Origin: Purpureocillium takamizusanense
Lineage: Eukaryota; Ascomycota; Sordariomycetes; Hypocreales; Ophiocordycipitaceae
NCBI RefSeq assembly: GCF_022605165.1
Contig: NC_063072.1
Coordinates: forward strand, 2,900,419 to 2,964,418
Direction of reading: 5' to 3'
Length of the DNA stretch: 64,000 nucleotides
Each line of letters begins with the position of its first letter. Position 1 is the first letter of the stretch. The notes below the pieces were generated by a model. It did no database searches, was not told where the DNA came from, and saw only the letters and a program-made list of their open reading frames with translations. Below are positions 45,648-57,956 of this stretch, piece by piece. The position numbers and the translations under genes were made by a program.

Positions 45648-47107
45648 TCAGCTTTTCTTGCCGGCCGCGTCACCCTCTTTGGTAGGGTCCACGAGACTGT
45701 CAGCCATGGCCTCCGCCGCAGCCTTCTTCAATCTCTCGCTCTCATCTGTCTTGGAGTCCTTGGGCTTCTCCTTGACGTCCTTGGCATCCTTCTCATCCTC
45801 ACTGTCTCCCAGGCTGAACGGGTCGTTGTCTGCCATCGGAGCCGGCTCGACGGTCGAAAGCGGTTGCCACTTGCTCGGCTTCATGGCCGACGAAGGCGTG
45901 TCCTTGGGCGGCACCCTGGGCGACGTGTCGTACATGTTGATCTCCTCAGTCTCCTCCTTGAACCCCACGCGTCGTCCGTCGCTGGGTCTGGGAGAAGAGG
46001 ATGGAGGCGGCGGTCGGTGCAGAGTGGGGTTAGTACGGTTGGCGGGTGCTACCAGCCGGTCAGCAACGTTTCGTCATCAGGCGGCAACAACAGACTCACT
46101 CCCGTCGGCAGAGAACTTCATACCTGCAAAGTCATCACTCAGAACCTGCGGGTCGGCATCGTATCTGTCGTAGTCGCCGCTTCTGCGGCTAGCCTCACCG
46201 GGGCGCCGGAACGGCGAGCCCTGTCGTTGCGTCGGCTCCTCCGTCTCGTCAAACCCGTCCTCAATCTTCTTTCTCAGGTTCGTGATCCATCCATTAACCT
46301 TGGTCTGAGTCTCGAGGAAGCCCTTGCGAAGGTTTTCGCGAATGACGGGCAGGTCGTCGTCGATGAAGCTATGCTCGCGATCGTCGTCGTCAAAGGGGTG
46401 CTGAGCACCGCGAGAACGGTTCGAGGTTCTCGCCTCATATGCGCCCACGTTGTCGTAGTGTTCAGCTAGTTGTCTTGCGTAGAGCTCGTCTGCCTCGACT
46501 TGTGACATAGGCGTGTGACCCTGAGGTCGTCGAGGTTGGGGCGGCGGGGCATCTTCTGGTTCGTTCTTGGCAGCGTCTGGATCGGTCATCTCTGCTTCGC
46601 GTCAGCCCCCGCTCTTTGAGGATGCATCTTGCCCATTTGCATACCCAACAGCGCATTGAACGCCGGCTCGACCCGTCCGCTGCTGGCTCGTAGGACTGCC
46701 TTGATGACCGAGTTGTCCACGGACGGGAACGCCTCTTTGAGGATCATCTCGTTCTTCTGTGCCTCCGTCAAAGGACGAGGGGGCTTTGGAGGGGGCGCTT
46801 CGTCGGACGCGGCTTCTGGGACATCTGTTACGGCAGCGGGTAGCGGCGTCGTCGTGGCCGTCGTCGTCACCTTGGGGTCTGCGCCGGAGCCGGTACCCGG
46901 CGCGTCGTCGCTGGCAACGACACCGGTATCCTGAACATCGTCGTCGTCCATTTCGAGAGGCCGTGCCGTTGTGGGTGACTCTGCGCCTGCCTCGGTCGCA
47001 GGCTTGTTCTAGTTGACACAGGGGGGGTTAGCAATTGCTGATGATGGCAGTTGCCAGGCAGGCGGAGGAGGGAGCCTCGCACTAACCGCGTCCGCCTGGG
47101 ATGACAT
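45648..47107 (-). CDS. CUE5: CUE-domain ubiquitin-binding protein, Cue5-like
   Basis: Predicted ubiquitin-binding adaptor; yeast Cue5 links ubiquitinated aggregates to Atg8 in selective autophagy. Four exons are inferred: 47087-47107, 46645-47008, 46100-46591 and 45648-46048, giving 425 aa. The CUE domain lies at about residues 88-129 (NEMILKEAFPSVDNSVIKAV then LRASSGRVEPAFNALL). A region near 170-215 repeats the family text EADELYARQLAEHYDN and a HSFIDDDLPVIRENLRKGF block. The C-terminus is acidic with SDGRRVGFKEETEEINMYD and KPSKWQPLSTVEP. Two introns are 53 and 51 bp. Both leave overlapping open frames that give a false stop if ignored; branch sites (GCTGAC) sit just before each acceptor. 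Whether a WxxL-type Atg8-binding motif functions here is untested. Confidence 0.87.
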
Positions 47108-47643
47108 TTTAGGGAGGGGTGCTGTCAGAATCTAGTGCCGGTCGCTGCACTTCATAAGAAAAAAGTAATGTGGGCTCCTTAATTATACTGGATATTGGGA
47201 GGTTGTCAGAAGTTAAGATGACGCATCACGGGAGGCGGCTACTAGCAGCCTTTACGTACTGCAGCCCGTGATGTTGGCGAGGGGCTACAGCTCGGGGACA
47301 CGCCAATGATGACGTCCCCACAAGCCAAGGAGCAAGGGCCACGCAAGCCACACGTGGTAAATGAGCTTCGCCACATTGACACAGCAGCACGAGCCACAAC
47401 TTTGTTGGTGACGAATTTCGCGCCGGACCTCAAGGTTCAGGGTAGCTTTGGTCGACAGCATGAACATTTGAGCAGGCAGTCACGTCGTCAACCGCCAAGT
47501 AGTTGGCTGAGGCGGTCGGTGATGCCACATACGTGATACGTGACAGATTCGTTTCATGGTGGCCTTGCATGCACTGATGCCTCTGCACGAGACCCCTACC
47601 CAGTACTGACTGTCTGGCGTCACGAGAATGCTGGTTGGTCATC
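47108..47643. promoter_or_regulatory. Bidirectional promoter region CUE5-like / DEAH helicase
   Basis: A 536-bp space between divergent start codons. No specific sites called. Confidence 0.45.
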
Positions 47644-49728
47644 ATGGCCGACTTCGACCTCGCCTCGTCGTTCATCCCTGCTCTGCATAAACCAGCGGCC
47701 CTCCTACCCATAGCAAAGCACCGTCAGAGCCTGCTCTACGTCGTCGAGACATACCCTGTCACGATAGTCATTGGTCAGACCGGCTCAGGGAAGACGACAC
47801 AGATACCCCAGTATCTAGAGGCCGCTGGTTGGTGCGCTGATGGAAAGATTATTGGCATCACCCAGGTAAGTTCCCCTCCACACGGAAGTGCCAACGTACA
47901 TAGCTAACGGCCATTAAAGCCTAGGCGGGTCGCTGCTACGACAGTAGCTGTGCGTGTCGCCGAGGAGCTCGGATGTGAGCTCGGCAAGGAAGTGGGCTAC
48001 TCAATCCGCTTCGAGGATGTCACGTCCGCAGAGACACGCATCAAATTTATGACTGATGGCCTCTTGATACGGGAGGCGCTTGTCGACCCCCTACTGAGCC
48101 GGTACTCGGTCATCATGGTGGACGAGGCGCATGAGAGGTCCATCAGCACCGACGTTCTTCTAGGTCTGCTCAAAAAGATCCGCAGGAAACGGCCAGACCT
48201 GCGCATCATCGTGAGCAGCGCGACGCTCCAGGCCGAAGAGTTTTTGAAGTTCTTTTCCCACTCGAGCGACGAGCGGCCATCAGAAAAAGAGAATGGCGAC
48301 GAAGAAAACACCGTTGCCAAGATTGTGAATCTCGAGGGCCGGACATATCCCATTGACATCCTGTACCTCGAGACTCCGGCGGAAAACTACCTCGAAAAAG
48401 CAATAGACACCGTATTCGACATCCATACGCAAGAAGGGGAAGGAGACATTCTGGCATTCCTGACCGGGCGTGAGGAAATCGACAACGCCGTTCAGGCCGT
48501 GTCGGAGAGGGCCGCCCAAACGGGGAGCAAGTATGAGGCGATTCAACCACTGCCTCTGTATGCCGGATTATCATCGGAGCAGCAGATGTATGTCTTCGAC
48601 AAACTACCAGAAAAGACGCGCAAGGTGGTCTTCTCGACGAACATTGCCGAGGCGTCGGTAACCATTGATGGTATCGTCCATGTGGTCGACTGTGGCTTCG
48701 TCAAACTGCGGGCTTACAATCCCGTGACTGGGATCGAGACGCTCACGGCTACACCAATATCGAAGGCCTCCGCGTCCCAAAGGGCCGGAAGAGCGGGCCG
48801 TACGAAGCCGGGGAAATGTTTTCGGCTGTATACGGAACACGACTACGAGGCTCTGCCGCAGACGAATCCGCCGGAGATACAGAGGTCCAACCTGGCCCCG
48901 GTGATCCTCCAGTTGAAGGCTCTGGGGATTGACAATGTGGTACGATTCGATTATCTGTCTCCGCCGCCCTCTGAACTCATGTCCAAGGCCCTCGAGCTCC
49001 TCTACTCTCTGGGTGCCTTGGACGAGTACGCCAAGCTGACGCGGCCGCTGGGCTTCCGAATGGCGGAACTGGCAGTCGAGCCCATGATGGCCAAGGTCCT
49101 TCTGTCCGCAGAGGCCTTTGGTTGCCTCAGCGAGATTCTGACAATCGCTGCGATGACGAGTCTGGGCGGCAGCGTGTGGTTCTACCACGACGGCGAGCAG
49201 AAGCAAATGGAAAGCTCGCGGCGCAAATTCGCCGCCGAAGAGGGCGACCACCTCACCCTACTCAATGTCTACACCGCGTTCGTCACCAAAGGGAAGAAGG
49301 AGTCGCGTTTCTGCTACGAGAACAACCTCAACTTCAAGTCCATGACGCGGGCGGTCAGCATTCGGGCGCAGCTCAAGCGCTACCTCGAGCGGTTCAGCAT
49401 CACGGTGGACGAGTCCCTTGCGGCGCAGCAGCCCAAACCAGATTACGCCAGAAAAGCCGAGCAGATACGACGCTGCCTGACGGCAGGGTACTTTGCGCAC
49501 GCGGCGAGGATGCAGCCCGACGGCACGTATCGCAACGTCGCTGGTGGGACTGTGCTGCACGCGCACCCGAGCTCCCTCATGTTCAACCGCAAGGCGGACT
49601 GGGTGATTTTCCACGAGGTCATGGAGACGGGCGACAAGACGTTCATCAGGGACGTGACCAAGATTGAAAAGGGTTGGCTGCTCGAGTACGCGCCGGAATT
49701 CTACAAGGTCGCACAGTCGAAAGGCTAG
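47644..49728 (+). CDS. DEAH-box RNA helicase, DHX35-like
   Basis: ATP-dependent RNA helicase of the DEAH family. Two exons are inferred, 47644-47865 and 47920-49728, giving 676 aa. Motif I GQTGSGKTTQIPQYL, motif Ia PRRVAA (exactly at the exon join), motif II DEAHERS, motif III SSATL, motif V STNIAEASVTIDGI and motif VI QRAGRAGRTKPGK are intact. The winged-helix, ratchet (HA2) and OB-fold C-terminal regions follow, ending WLLEYAPEFYKVAQSKG. The size and the text GDHLTLLNVYTAF with NFKSMTRAVSIRAQL fit DHX35, a spliceosome C-complex helicase present in filamentous fungi but lost from budding yeast. A Prp22/Prp43-type role is less likely because the long N-terminal domains of those proteins are absent. 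Confidence 0.9.
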
Positions 49729-52700
49729 AATGACATCCATCGGGGTAACACGGCGACGACTCGTGACTTGGAAGTACGTAGTGATACGTACGTACTTCGT
49801 ACAGAGAACAGCTGGACCCAGGGAAAATTCTCTGGCGATCAACAAGCTGTCGATGCCGGAGCTAGCACATTACGCATGATCGTGTTCACTTTGCGGGGGC
49901 GCACCGTCCGCAGCCCGGGCTGGCCGTGGCCCACTTACCAAATGTCTCTGCGTGCTCGAGTATCCGGGAGCCGGAAAACAAATACTAGCATAGGAATGCG
50001 GCAAAGGCCGCGGTGCGGTGCGTGTGCGACAATGTCTGGCGGCGAAGCTTTTCGTTTCTCACCCGGGTGGGCGGTCGGGCACCGGTTCTTTCCCTGCAAC
50101 ATGGGTCCCCCCCGCCCCCTGGCAGCAAAACATCGCCAGCAAGCAACAAACAACAAGCACAAGCCTTGGACCAACCAACGCAAGGGAGGACCGGGCATTT
50201 GCTGGGACGAACACACCGCTCCTGCCGTCTCCGGATCGCGTCCTGACAGTACCAGTACTTTGGAACAACAGCAATTGGTAATCCTAGGTATAAGCATCGT
50301 CAAGCCGAGCAGGGAGCCGCTGGGTTGGTGACGTGGACCGCTGTAGCGGAGAGCCAAGAATCTGACAGGCCGGACGGACGGCCTGCCGGAAGCAGACAGC
50401 GCCGCCGGCCGTCCCCGGGTCAGGAGGGCCTGACAGAGCAGAGCAATAGTTCGTAATACTATAGCATCTTTATGCGATGCGAAACGAAATATCGTCGGGG
50501 TCACAGACCCCCGTGCCGTGGCGGAGAGTCAAATCTCGACAGAGACGAAGGCGGCCGTCTGGAGCAGCACCACCCCTTTTTCGTTTCTGCAATTCATCTC
50601 GGCTCGCCACTCACTGTGGCCCCATGCGTGCAAACGGCAGGCACCGCACCGCCACGATGTCACGTTCAACGAGGGCCATCCCAGCGCGTCTCAAGGACCG
50701 AGTCGTCGTCGCTCCCCCACCATGCGCGTCTGTTTATCTTTGGCGCTGACGGTGCAGACAAAATGGCCGCCAGAGCCGCGCGAGGGTGTGAGATGACGGA
50801 GGGGCTTCCAGGACCGTTCCAACTCTCTGGTCGGGTGGTGGAGGGGGAAAAAAAAGAAAGAAAAAAGCAAGGCACGACGGCCGGTGCCTCGTTGGGTGGG
50901 CTAGACAGGATCGGACAGGACAGACAGGCGTGTGTTAGACCGGACCAAGGCAGGGCAGCAGGGCGCGCCGACGTTGCGGTGCGAGCGAGCCATGCAGTGC
51001 GATGCGAGGCGAGGCAAGACGATTGATGATTGCAGCCATCCCGTGTGGCACCCGCCGGCGCGGAGCAGCAAGCCAAGCCAAGCAGGCATGGGCCCCAGTA
51101 CGAGTCGTGGCGTCGGACGGCGCCATAGCGAGATGGGGTTTAGCGTCAGGGGCAACGGCTCCCAACCGCACAGTGTTCGCGGAGCCTCGCCTTGTGGGCG
51201 CCTTCACGCGCCGTTTCGCGGGGTAGAGCCGTGCCTCGACCGCCACCTGCCGCCGCCACACTGTGTGAAGCCCCCGTGACGGATCCCGTGTCCCACCCCA
51301 GGCGGCCACACCAGCCCACCATCCTGCCCTGGAGCGACCGCGTACCTGCATCCGACCCCGGCTGCCTGCCCGGGGTTTGGGCTCTCAAGTCTCCAGCGAC
51401 CTCGCGCAAGCTCGAAAGCCTCTTCCGCTAGGCGGGCCAACCGCCTTCCATGAGGGGGTTCTGGACGCCGCGCCGATTTTCAACCATTCCATCCGAACCT
51501 GCTGCCCACGAAGATAGAGCGCTGTTCCATTCTGGTACTGATACCTAATAAGGCTACTCTGTAGTCGCTGCCAGTGCAGACCACACCCACACCGGTGGGA
51601 GCCACTCCTTCCAATGCTATTTTGAGGCCTCTCGCCGGGTCCGTGACGGAGGCGTCGTCTGGTCCTTGCTCTCCTGTGCGGACCCGAGTTCGACCAAAAG
51701 GGCGCCCATCGCGCGGCCGTCTGTCTGTGCTGCCGCACTGGAGGGGCGCTTGCGTGATATGCTTTGCTGCACAACACTGTTGAATAGATGCGAATGAATG
51801 CATTGTGCCTGTGCGGCCTGTATGCGCGGCGTGTATGAGGACCGAAGCACGTACGGCTCTGGACTCGTAGTCGGGCACGACTCGCGAGACGAGCGGGCGA
51901 GCACACGGACGTGGCCACGCCCCCCCCGTTGGTCGTAAATTAACACAGAGTCCTTTACTTTCCCTGTCCTCTGTCTGACGGACCATGGATGGATGGATGC
52001 CATGGCATGGGTCCCGGGTCCTGAGCAGCACCAGCAGAACCAGCAGCACCAGCAGGCAGGCAGCAAGCACAGCATAGCACAGCGCAGCATAGCACATGGT
52101 CATCTTTTTCGCTCCCTCCCTCACTCCCTTTTTTTCCAAGTCAGCGTCCCCATCGACGGCCCTGCCTGTAATTGGAACCGTCCACCCCTCACACCCCCCT
52201 GTCGAGGCCTCGTCCGCAGCGCTGTCTCATTCGTCGCGACCAGCGCCGGCTGCTAGCCTCGACGCCCTGGGCCTATCATCTCCCGCTGTCTTCAGGCCCC
52301 CCTTCACGGCTCCACGCCTGTAATCTGCCAGCCTTTGGCCAGGTGCTTGCCTGGATTGGGCCGTCTGCCCGCTCACCTCCTCCTCGACTCCTGGCCACCT
52401 CTCCCTCTCTCGCATCGTTGCTCTTCACCCTCGACGACTGCATTCTCGCGTCGAAGCCAAGCCCTTCACCTCGCCTGCCAGCAGGCCCGTCACTCTTTTA
52501 ATCGCCCTCCAGTCATTCATTTGGTTGTTTAATAGTTGCCGCCTGCCCAGCAACTGCAGCAGCAGCGGCGCGTCGTTCTTTTAGACCAACAACAGCCATC
52601 TCTCGAGGGACGCGTGCCCTTGCCGTCGTTTCGTTTCTTGTTTCGCCCGTCAAACCCTCTTCAGATCGGCAGCCACCGAACGCGAGCCCACCTGTCCGTC

Positions 52701-52868
52701 CATGCCTTGACGACGATCTTATTTTTCTTCACGTTCCGAGTTTCATCTGCACGGTCATGATCGGTGGATTGGCAACCTTCAAATAATACAAGGGATATAT
52801 TGTTTTGCTGCGCGGAGCATAACGGTGGTTGGAACGGGAAAGCCGGGGGACAAGGAGCCTGCATCAAC
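49729..52868. other. Long intergenic region, 3.1 kb, with probable 5' leader
   Basis: No supported gene. Frames such as 50472-51026 and 50935-51351 (minus) are compositional. The last 0.9 kb (from about 52080) is pyrimidine-rich and resembles a long promoter/5' UTR for the membrane protein gene that follows; a CAG-rich run lies at about 52024-52085. Confidence 0.5.
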
Positions 52869-55221
52869 ATGGCCCTTTTACCCGTACGGAACGGGAACGG
52901 GGGAGCCATGGGACGGGCGACCTTCATCAACGACGGATATGTCATGCAACCGCGCATCAACCTTCGACGAGCTCACGTGGGCTTAGAACCACCCGCCGCA
53001 CACTCGTACGCCAAGTTCGCCAAGCGGAGCGCCTGCATTGGCAGCGACTGCGACAAGGCTGTCGGCACGAACGTCACCAATCTTGCCATTATCCTTGGCG
53101 TCGTGTATGTATTATGATGCCCGATTCCAACTCGCCCTCAGTCGTGGGCTGTAGAATGGGACTCGCGATGCTAACGTTCGAGCAGAATCCCTGTCGTCGT
53201 GGCCATCATTGTGCTGTTCTTTCTGCACCGCAGAAATGTCAGGCGGCTGCGGATGGAGGACGCAAAGGACCCGAATGTCGGTCTCGACTTTGGTCTCGAC
53301 GATGGTCCTGCAAAGGGCGGCAAGCGAAAGAGCTTCATGTTTGGCAGCGAAAAGACGACTCACAGGCCCGGCCAGCTCTCCATGGACATGAATCTGTCCT
53401 CGCCCTATCTGCTTCCTCCCAATGCTCACCAGTCACAAGAGTCGCTCGCTCGCAATTTTCACGGTTCCGAGGCGGATCCCTACAGGACGGTCAAGGAGTA
53501 CATCAGCGACACTGGCTCCATCAGGTCCTACGGTGGCAGCAAGCGCGCCTCCGTCATCACCAGCAAGTCGGTCGGGACGCCAATGGTGCCTCCGCCTCGT
53601 ACAAACTCGATGCCTAGGTCGCCTGCCACCCCAGATGACAACAAGGTCAACCCCTTTGCCACACCCACGCAGCCTCAGCCCACACATCAGATGCCCCCCA
53701 CGGTAGACATCAAGGATCCCACTCGTTCGGTGCCGTCCATCGTCCCAGAGATTGGAACCGTCGCGTACCCCAATGAGAAGACCCAAGACGGTCTCGACAT
53801 GCCTGATGTCCAGCCGCCGCCGCCCGCATTGTCCAGGGGCTCACCCACGGGGCTCCCAGATTTCAACTCAACCCTCGCCCGATCGGATTCCCTGCACCTC
53901 CCAACAAACATTGGGACCGCCCACTCACCTGACGACGGACTTCATTTTACGTCGTCCCACGACCAAGACTCTGGCCTTGGCCTCAACTTCGACCTCCCAA
54001 AGATCTCCTCACCCCCGCTCGAGCGCCCTGCGACCGAACCTCACGCTTTGGAATATCCCCCAGGCCAGGCAGAGACGTATGATCACGCGGAGCACCCTGA
54101 AATCAGGATGTCGGAGTACTATGATGAGTATGAAGAAGAGGCACGAGGTCGAGGGATGGAGAGGCAACCTTCCGTGGACTACTCTGCCCAACAACGGACC
54201 CTTGGCGTACCGCAACAGCAGTCCAAGCGGCTGTCAGTAGGGTTCCGTCCGCTGCCCCCGGATGAAGTCACAGAATCCGAGGACCCCGAGTACCGAGCCA
54301 ACCGAATCCGGTCCTTTTACAAGGAATACTTTGACGACAGCAAAGAAGCCCCGCCGCCTTTGCCAACTCAACGCGGTCCTGGCGGAGCTGCCGAGTATTA
54401 TGAGGATTATGATGCCGGCTATCTGGGAGACATGGCATACTACGACTCCGATCACAACGCTTTCGTCATGCCCTACGCCCAGCCCGTCACGAGGCGAGCC
54501 ATGACTCCGCCCCCGGCCCCGGGTCGCTTCCGGGGAGGACCGGGAGGGCCGCCCGGCAGAGGGCCCCGTGGTCCTGGGTCAATTGGAGGCATGAGCCTTC
54601 CTGGTGGCCCGCGTCGCCCACGCGCTGGGTCCGCCTTTGGCCCGCGACCCGACTCGTCGGCCTCGGCCAGGCTGCGCGGACCCAAGAGGCACCTGCCGCC
54701 CCCCGCCCCCCTAAATACGCTGCCTACACCTTCCAAACTCAAGGACGATTCCTTTGCCTTGCTGAATGCAATCGACTTTGCACCGCCCGAGTCGTTCAGC
54801 GAACGTGCCGTTGGTCGCAGCCAGAGCCCTCTCGGTGAGAGACGGCCCTATCAGCCAAAGGTGCCGGTAGCTTCCCCCCTTGTCACAGCATTTGACGAGC
54901 TGCCGGCCCTCCCTAGTCCGTAAGTAGATCCGGTCACTCGCAACACTACTGGAGAAGGTGTACTAATGTTGTGCCAGTCATTTGCTCCGTAAATCGTCGA
55001 CATTCACCAACCTGGACTTTGCACCTCCTAAGAAGTTCAAGGACGCAGAGACGAGTAGCGATGCCGGCAGCATCCGGAGCAACAGAAGCGGCATATCTGC
55101 GATGCAGCTCGGAGCGCTTCGTGGCGGAGCAGGCCGTGTCAGCCGCCTGCCAGGGGACACGGTCTTCACGCAGGCTGCGCTGTCAGACACGCTCAAGCCG
55201 CAATGGGGGATGCGCCCTTGA
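52869..55221 (+). CDS. Conserved single-pass membrane protein, SKG6-like layout
   Basis: Three exons are inferred: 52869-53104, 53186-54919 and 54978-55221, giving 737 aa. A short N-terminal (extracellular?) part contains YVMQPRINLRRAHVGLEPPA and two Cys, then one transmembrane helix VTNLAIILGVVIPVVVAIIV immediately followed by LFFLHRRNVRRLRMED, a strong cytosolic basic stop-transfer. The long cytosolic part is disordered with conserved islands: DPNVGLDFGLDD, SMDMNLSSPYLLPPN, KRLSVGFRPLPPDEVTESED, PEYRANRIRSFYKEYFDDS, FVMPYAQPVTRRAMTPPP and a C-terminus with GAGRVSRLPGDTVFTQA. I recognise this as a family widespread in Sordariomycetes but without established function; the layout recalls Skg6/Tos2-type polarity anchors. 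Introns are 81 and 58 bp, the second with TACTAAT. The gene is intact. Confidence 0.85.
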
Positions 55222-56493
55222 ACGGGCTGATGGCATCGATGTGAAGTTTGGCATTGCATTGGACCCCTTGGCGAGCTAGCAACTGCATCGTTTTCGGGCT
55301 TCGTGGAGTAATTGGGTCATGACGGGGGCTCTGTTGCCTTCTATTTTTCATTCTTGCTTTGGTGGGGTTTTCAGCCGAGATTTTGCATATAGAGGGACTG
55401 GCAACTTGCAGTGGCAGCCCCGAGATGACGACTCTGGTGTATCTTTGATCGGGGCTCTGCCTGGTATACATGAGACTTGTAGATAGGTCAATCGGAGGTG
55501 GTGTCCACCGTACAAACATACCGCACAAACATCAGTAAGCTATATTTTTGTCGTCATGAGGCTGGGGGCGCAGCAGTCGGTTGTTGTGAAAACAGTAGCA
55601 TCTCAAGTGGCTGGGCACAGAGGCCTCTGGCGACCAAAAGTTGGAGTTTCACTGATGCAGCTGCCATCGGGGTTTTGATGTCAAACTGACCGCAGACCCG
55701 CGCACGGCTCATAGGACGGACTCACGACGCCGCGACGGGACGCTGAAACCGCAAGGCTGTGACCGGAGAGATATGCTTATAGACAAGCTGTTGTTGTGAC
55801 TGCCACCGCATATGGTACATGGGCAGAGACGTGCCCGTCGACTGGATAACACTACACAAATCATGGTGAAGGAGACGACGGTGTTGCGTATCGACTGGCC
55901 CGGGCAGTTGCACGCGCTGCATTACATCCGAGCCTAGACTAATCATCCCCGCCTCCTCCTACATGACCTCCTTCCTTGTCGTCGTTTTGGGAGCTGCCGT
56001 CGTGGTCTGAGCAGAGACCCAAGCTCAAGCTGTCCGCTGACTTGATGGGGGTTGTGTTCGTTTCGTGGCGCGGGCAACATCGAAGCTCAGCCACGTGCTA
56101 TTTTCATTCACTGTTCCATTTCGCATCGGAGGTCTGTGTAAGTCTGCCGGACGTGGGGAGTCTCGCGGTGCTTCGAGACGAATGTGATGCAATTTGACGA
56201 TGTCATGGGCGTTCACATGGTGCCTATAAAGAAGGCTGGATGGCTGGCCTTATTACATAGCTTACTCGTTTATCATTCTTCCCAGCCACTATCTACTCCC
56301 TCACTCACCTGGTCACACCAAGGACAACCCGTACGACCGAACTCGGCCTGGAGGAGACGTCTTTCTGCGCTGGATTTTGATAACCCGCTGTTCTGCAAAA
56401 GCAAAAGTCACGGTATGAACCAAAAGACCACACACACTCTCTCTGCATCTTGCTCTTGGCCTCGGGTCACTGACGACTTGGTCGGTTTACTAG
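55222..56493. other. Intergenic, 1.3 kb
   Basis: 3' UTR of the membrane protein gene and promoter of the secreted protein gene. A TATAAA-like sequence (CCTATAAAG) lies at about 56223-56231. No gene. Confidence 0.5.
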
Positions 56494-57015
56494 ATGCGCT
56501 TCTTCCTGCCGGTACTTGCGCTTCTCTTGCGCCAGTGTCTCGCCACGGAGGACTCCCACCCCTCGCACGGCGCGCGCAACTCCGAATGCGATTTCAAGAG
56601 CCCCCTCTGCGCGGGCATTCCATTGCACGGCCTGAACCCCTACGTGGTGGCGGTGTCGCAGCTGCCGGAGCTGGGGCAGAGGTTCGAAAACGAGAGGCTC
56701 ATTGCGTGCTTCGACAACGGGCGCGAGGTCCGGGGCGGGAGGTGCCTCTTCTTCCGGGAGATGAAGGGGGGCTACGGCACGCTCAAGCAGCTCAAGGAGA
56801 TGCTGGGCGACATCGCCAACGGGTGCAGGAGCTGCGGGACGCAGTGGGCCAGGGAGCGCGACAGGAGCGACAAGAAGGGGATGCTGAAGCTGGACTGGGT
56901 GGACGAGAGGGACAGCTGCGAGGGGCTTTGCTACCGTCACCTGCCTGCCCCGTTGCCGATTCCGGGCTTGTTTACTTGGCCTCGGCAGAAAAACACCGGA
57001 CTGAATACGTCATAA
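56494..57015 (+). CDS. Secreted cysteine-rich protein, KP4-like killer-protein fold (tentative)
   Basis: A 173-aa single-exon frame. The N-terminus is a short signal peptide (MRFFLPVLALLL core, likely cleavage about residue 17-18). The mature part has eight cysteines: C32, C39, C72, C84, C111, C114, C142 and C146. The spacing of the first pair, the NGCRSCG block after an amphipathic helix and a final hydrophobic beta strand before the C..C pair recall the KP4-like family, whose founder is a virus-encoded killer protein of corn smut and whose ascomycete members are secreted and of largely unknown role. No break or frameshift is seen. It lies against the RIP block, with only 1-2 bases between the stop and a purine microsatellite. 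An additional upstream exon cannot be excluded. Family assignment is moderate. Confidence 0.62.
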   Translation: MRFFLPVLALLLRQCLATEDSHPSHGARNSECDFKSPLCAGIPLHGLNPYVVAVSQLPELGQRFENERLIACFDNGREVRGGRCLFFREMKGGYGTLKQLKEMLGDIANGCRSCGTQWARERDRSDKKGMLKLDWVDERDSCEGLCYRHLPAPLPIPGLFTWPRQKNTGLNTS

Positions 57016-57016
57016 A

Positions 57017-57139
57017 GTAGAGGAGGAGGAGGAGAAAGAGGAGGAAGAAGAAGTAGAAGAAGAAGAAGAAGAAGAGGAGGAGGAGGTGGTGGAGGAGGAG
57101 GAGGAGGAGGAGGAGGAGGAGGAGGAGGAGGAGGAGGAG
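57017..57139 (+). repeat. GAG/GAA purine microsatellite
   Basis: About 120 bases of almost uninterrupted GAG and GAA triplets immediately after the stop of the KP4-like gene, so it would be part of the 3' UTR. Homopurine tracts can form triplex structures. It marks the junction between gene-rich and AT-rich DNA. Confidence 0.92.
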
Positions 57140-57670
57140 CTAACTAGGGGCTTCGTTATTAGAGGCGCGGGGTCCCCTATACGAAACTGACGATAGCAGG
57201 CAAGAAGACAAATTTATATAATTACGAAATAGATAATAATTAGATACTACGAGAGGATATCTCTTGTCGGTAATTTTTAGGAGCCCGTCTAGCGTCGAGG
57301 CATAGGAGTCGTACGAGCAATTTTCACGCTTAGCCTTGGCGAGTACTAGGACTTGCTTGGCTTCGCCGCGGAGGTGGTGCTGCTGCATTTTGCGAATAAA
57401 ATGAAATGAAAAAAAAACACAAACACCTTTCTCAAAAAGGATTTCCCCTTTAATTCCGGTTAGGGTAGATACCGGTGTTAAGGGTTCCGCATAACGAGAC
57501 GAGTCCCGAGATACATAATGGGACCTAGGAGGACATCTGCTAGTTAAGTACGTAGGGAGATTGCCTTATGCCGTAATCGGTAATAGTCTCGTTAAAAGAC
57601 GCGGCGTCTCTAATAGAGATAGAGATAAAATAAAATACCTCTCTTTTCCCTTTTTAATAGCAATTTTACC
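57140..57670. other. Transition zone into RIP-affected DNA
   Basis: Composition falls from GC-rich to AT-rich within about 500 bases. CA and TG dinucleotides are still present until about 57569 (TG) and 57661 (CA), then vanish. A minus-strand frame at 57140-57388 encodes 82 residues of no recognised family and may be a remnant of a repeat. Confidence 0.6.
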
Positions 57671-57956
57671 GCTAAATATAGGGATCTATAATATTACTAA
57701 ATTATATAAGCGTCTAGATATATCTTTTAGCGTCTTATTTATTATATTTAAGCGGCTTAATAATTAAGCCTTTTAAAGTTATATTTATAAGTTAAATTAA
57801 TACTTATAAAAGGGATTTATAATAATAGAAAAATATATTAATAAGTAACTAATATATAATCTTAGCGCGATTAAGTTATATATTTATTATAATAATAATA
57901 ATATTATAATAATATTATAATAATATAAAAGTAATAAGGAAATAATAAAATAAAGT

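Noticed and set aside
52764..52868. 35-codon upstream extension of the single-pass membrane protein
   Set aside because: In frame, but MALLP at 52869 starts the conserved region; the upstream part looks like leader.
57561..57767. 68-codon frame in the AT-rich start
   Set aside because: Single short frame in mutated DNA with no recognisable family; likely chance.
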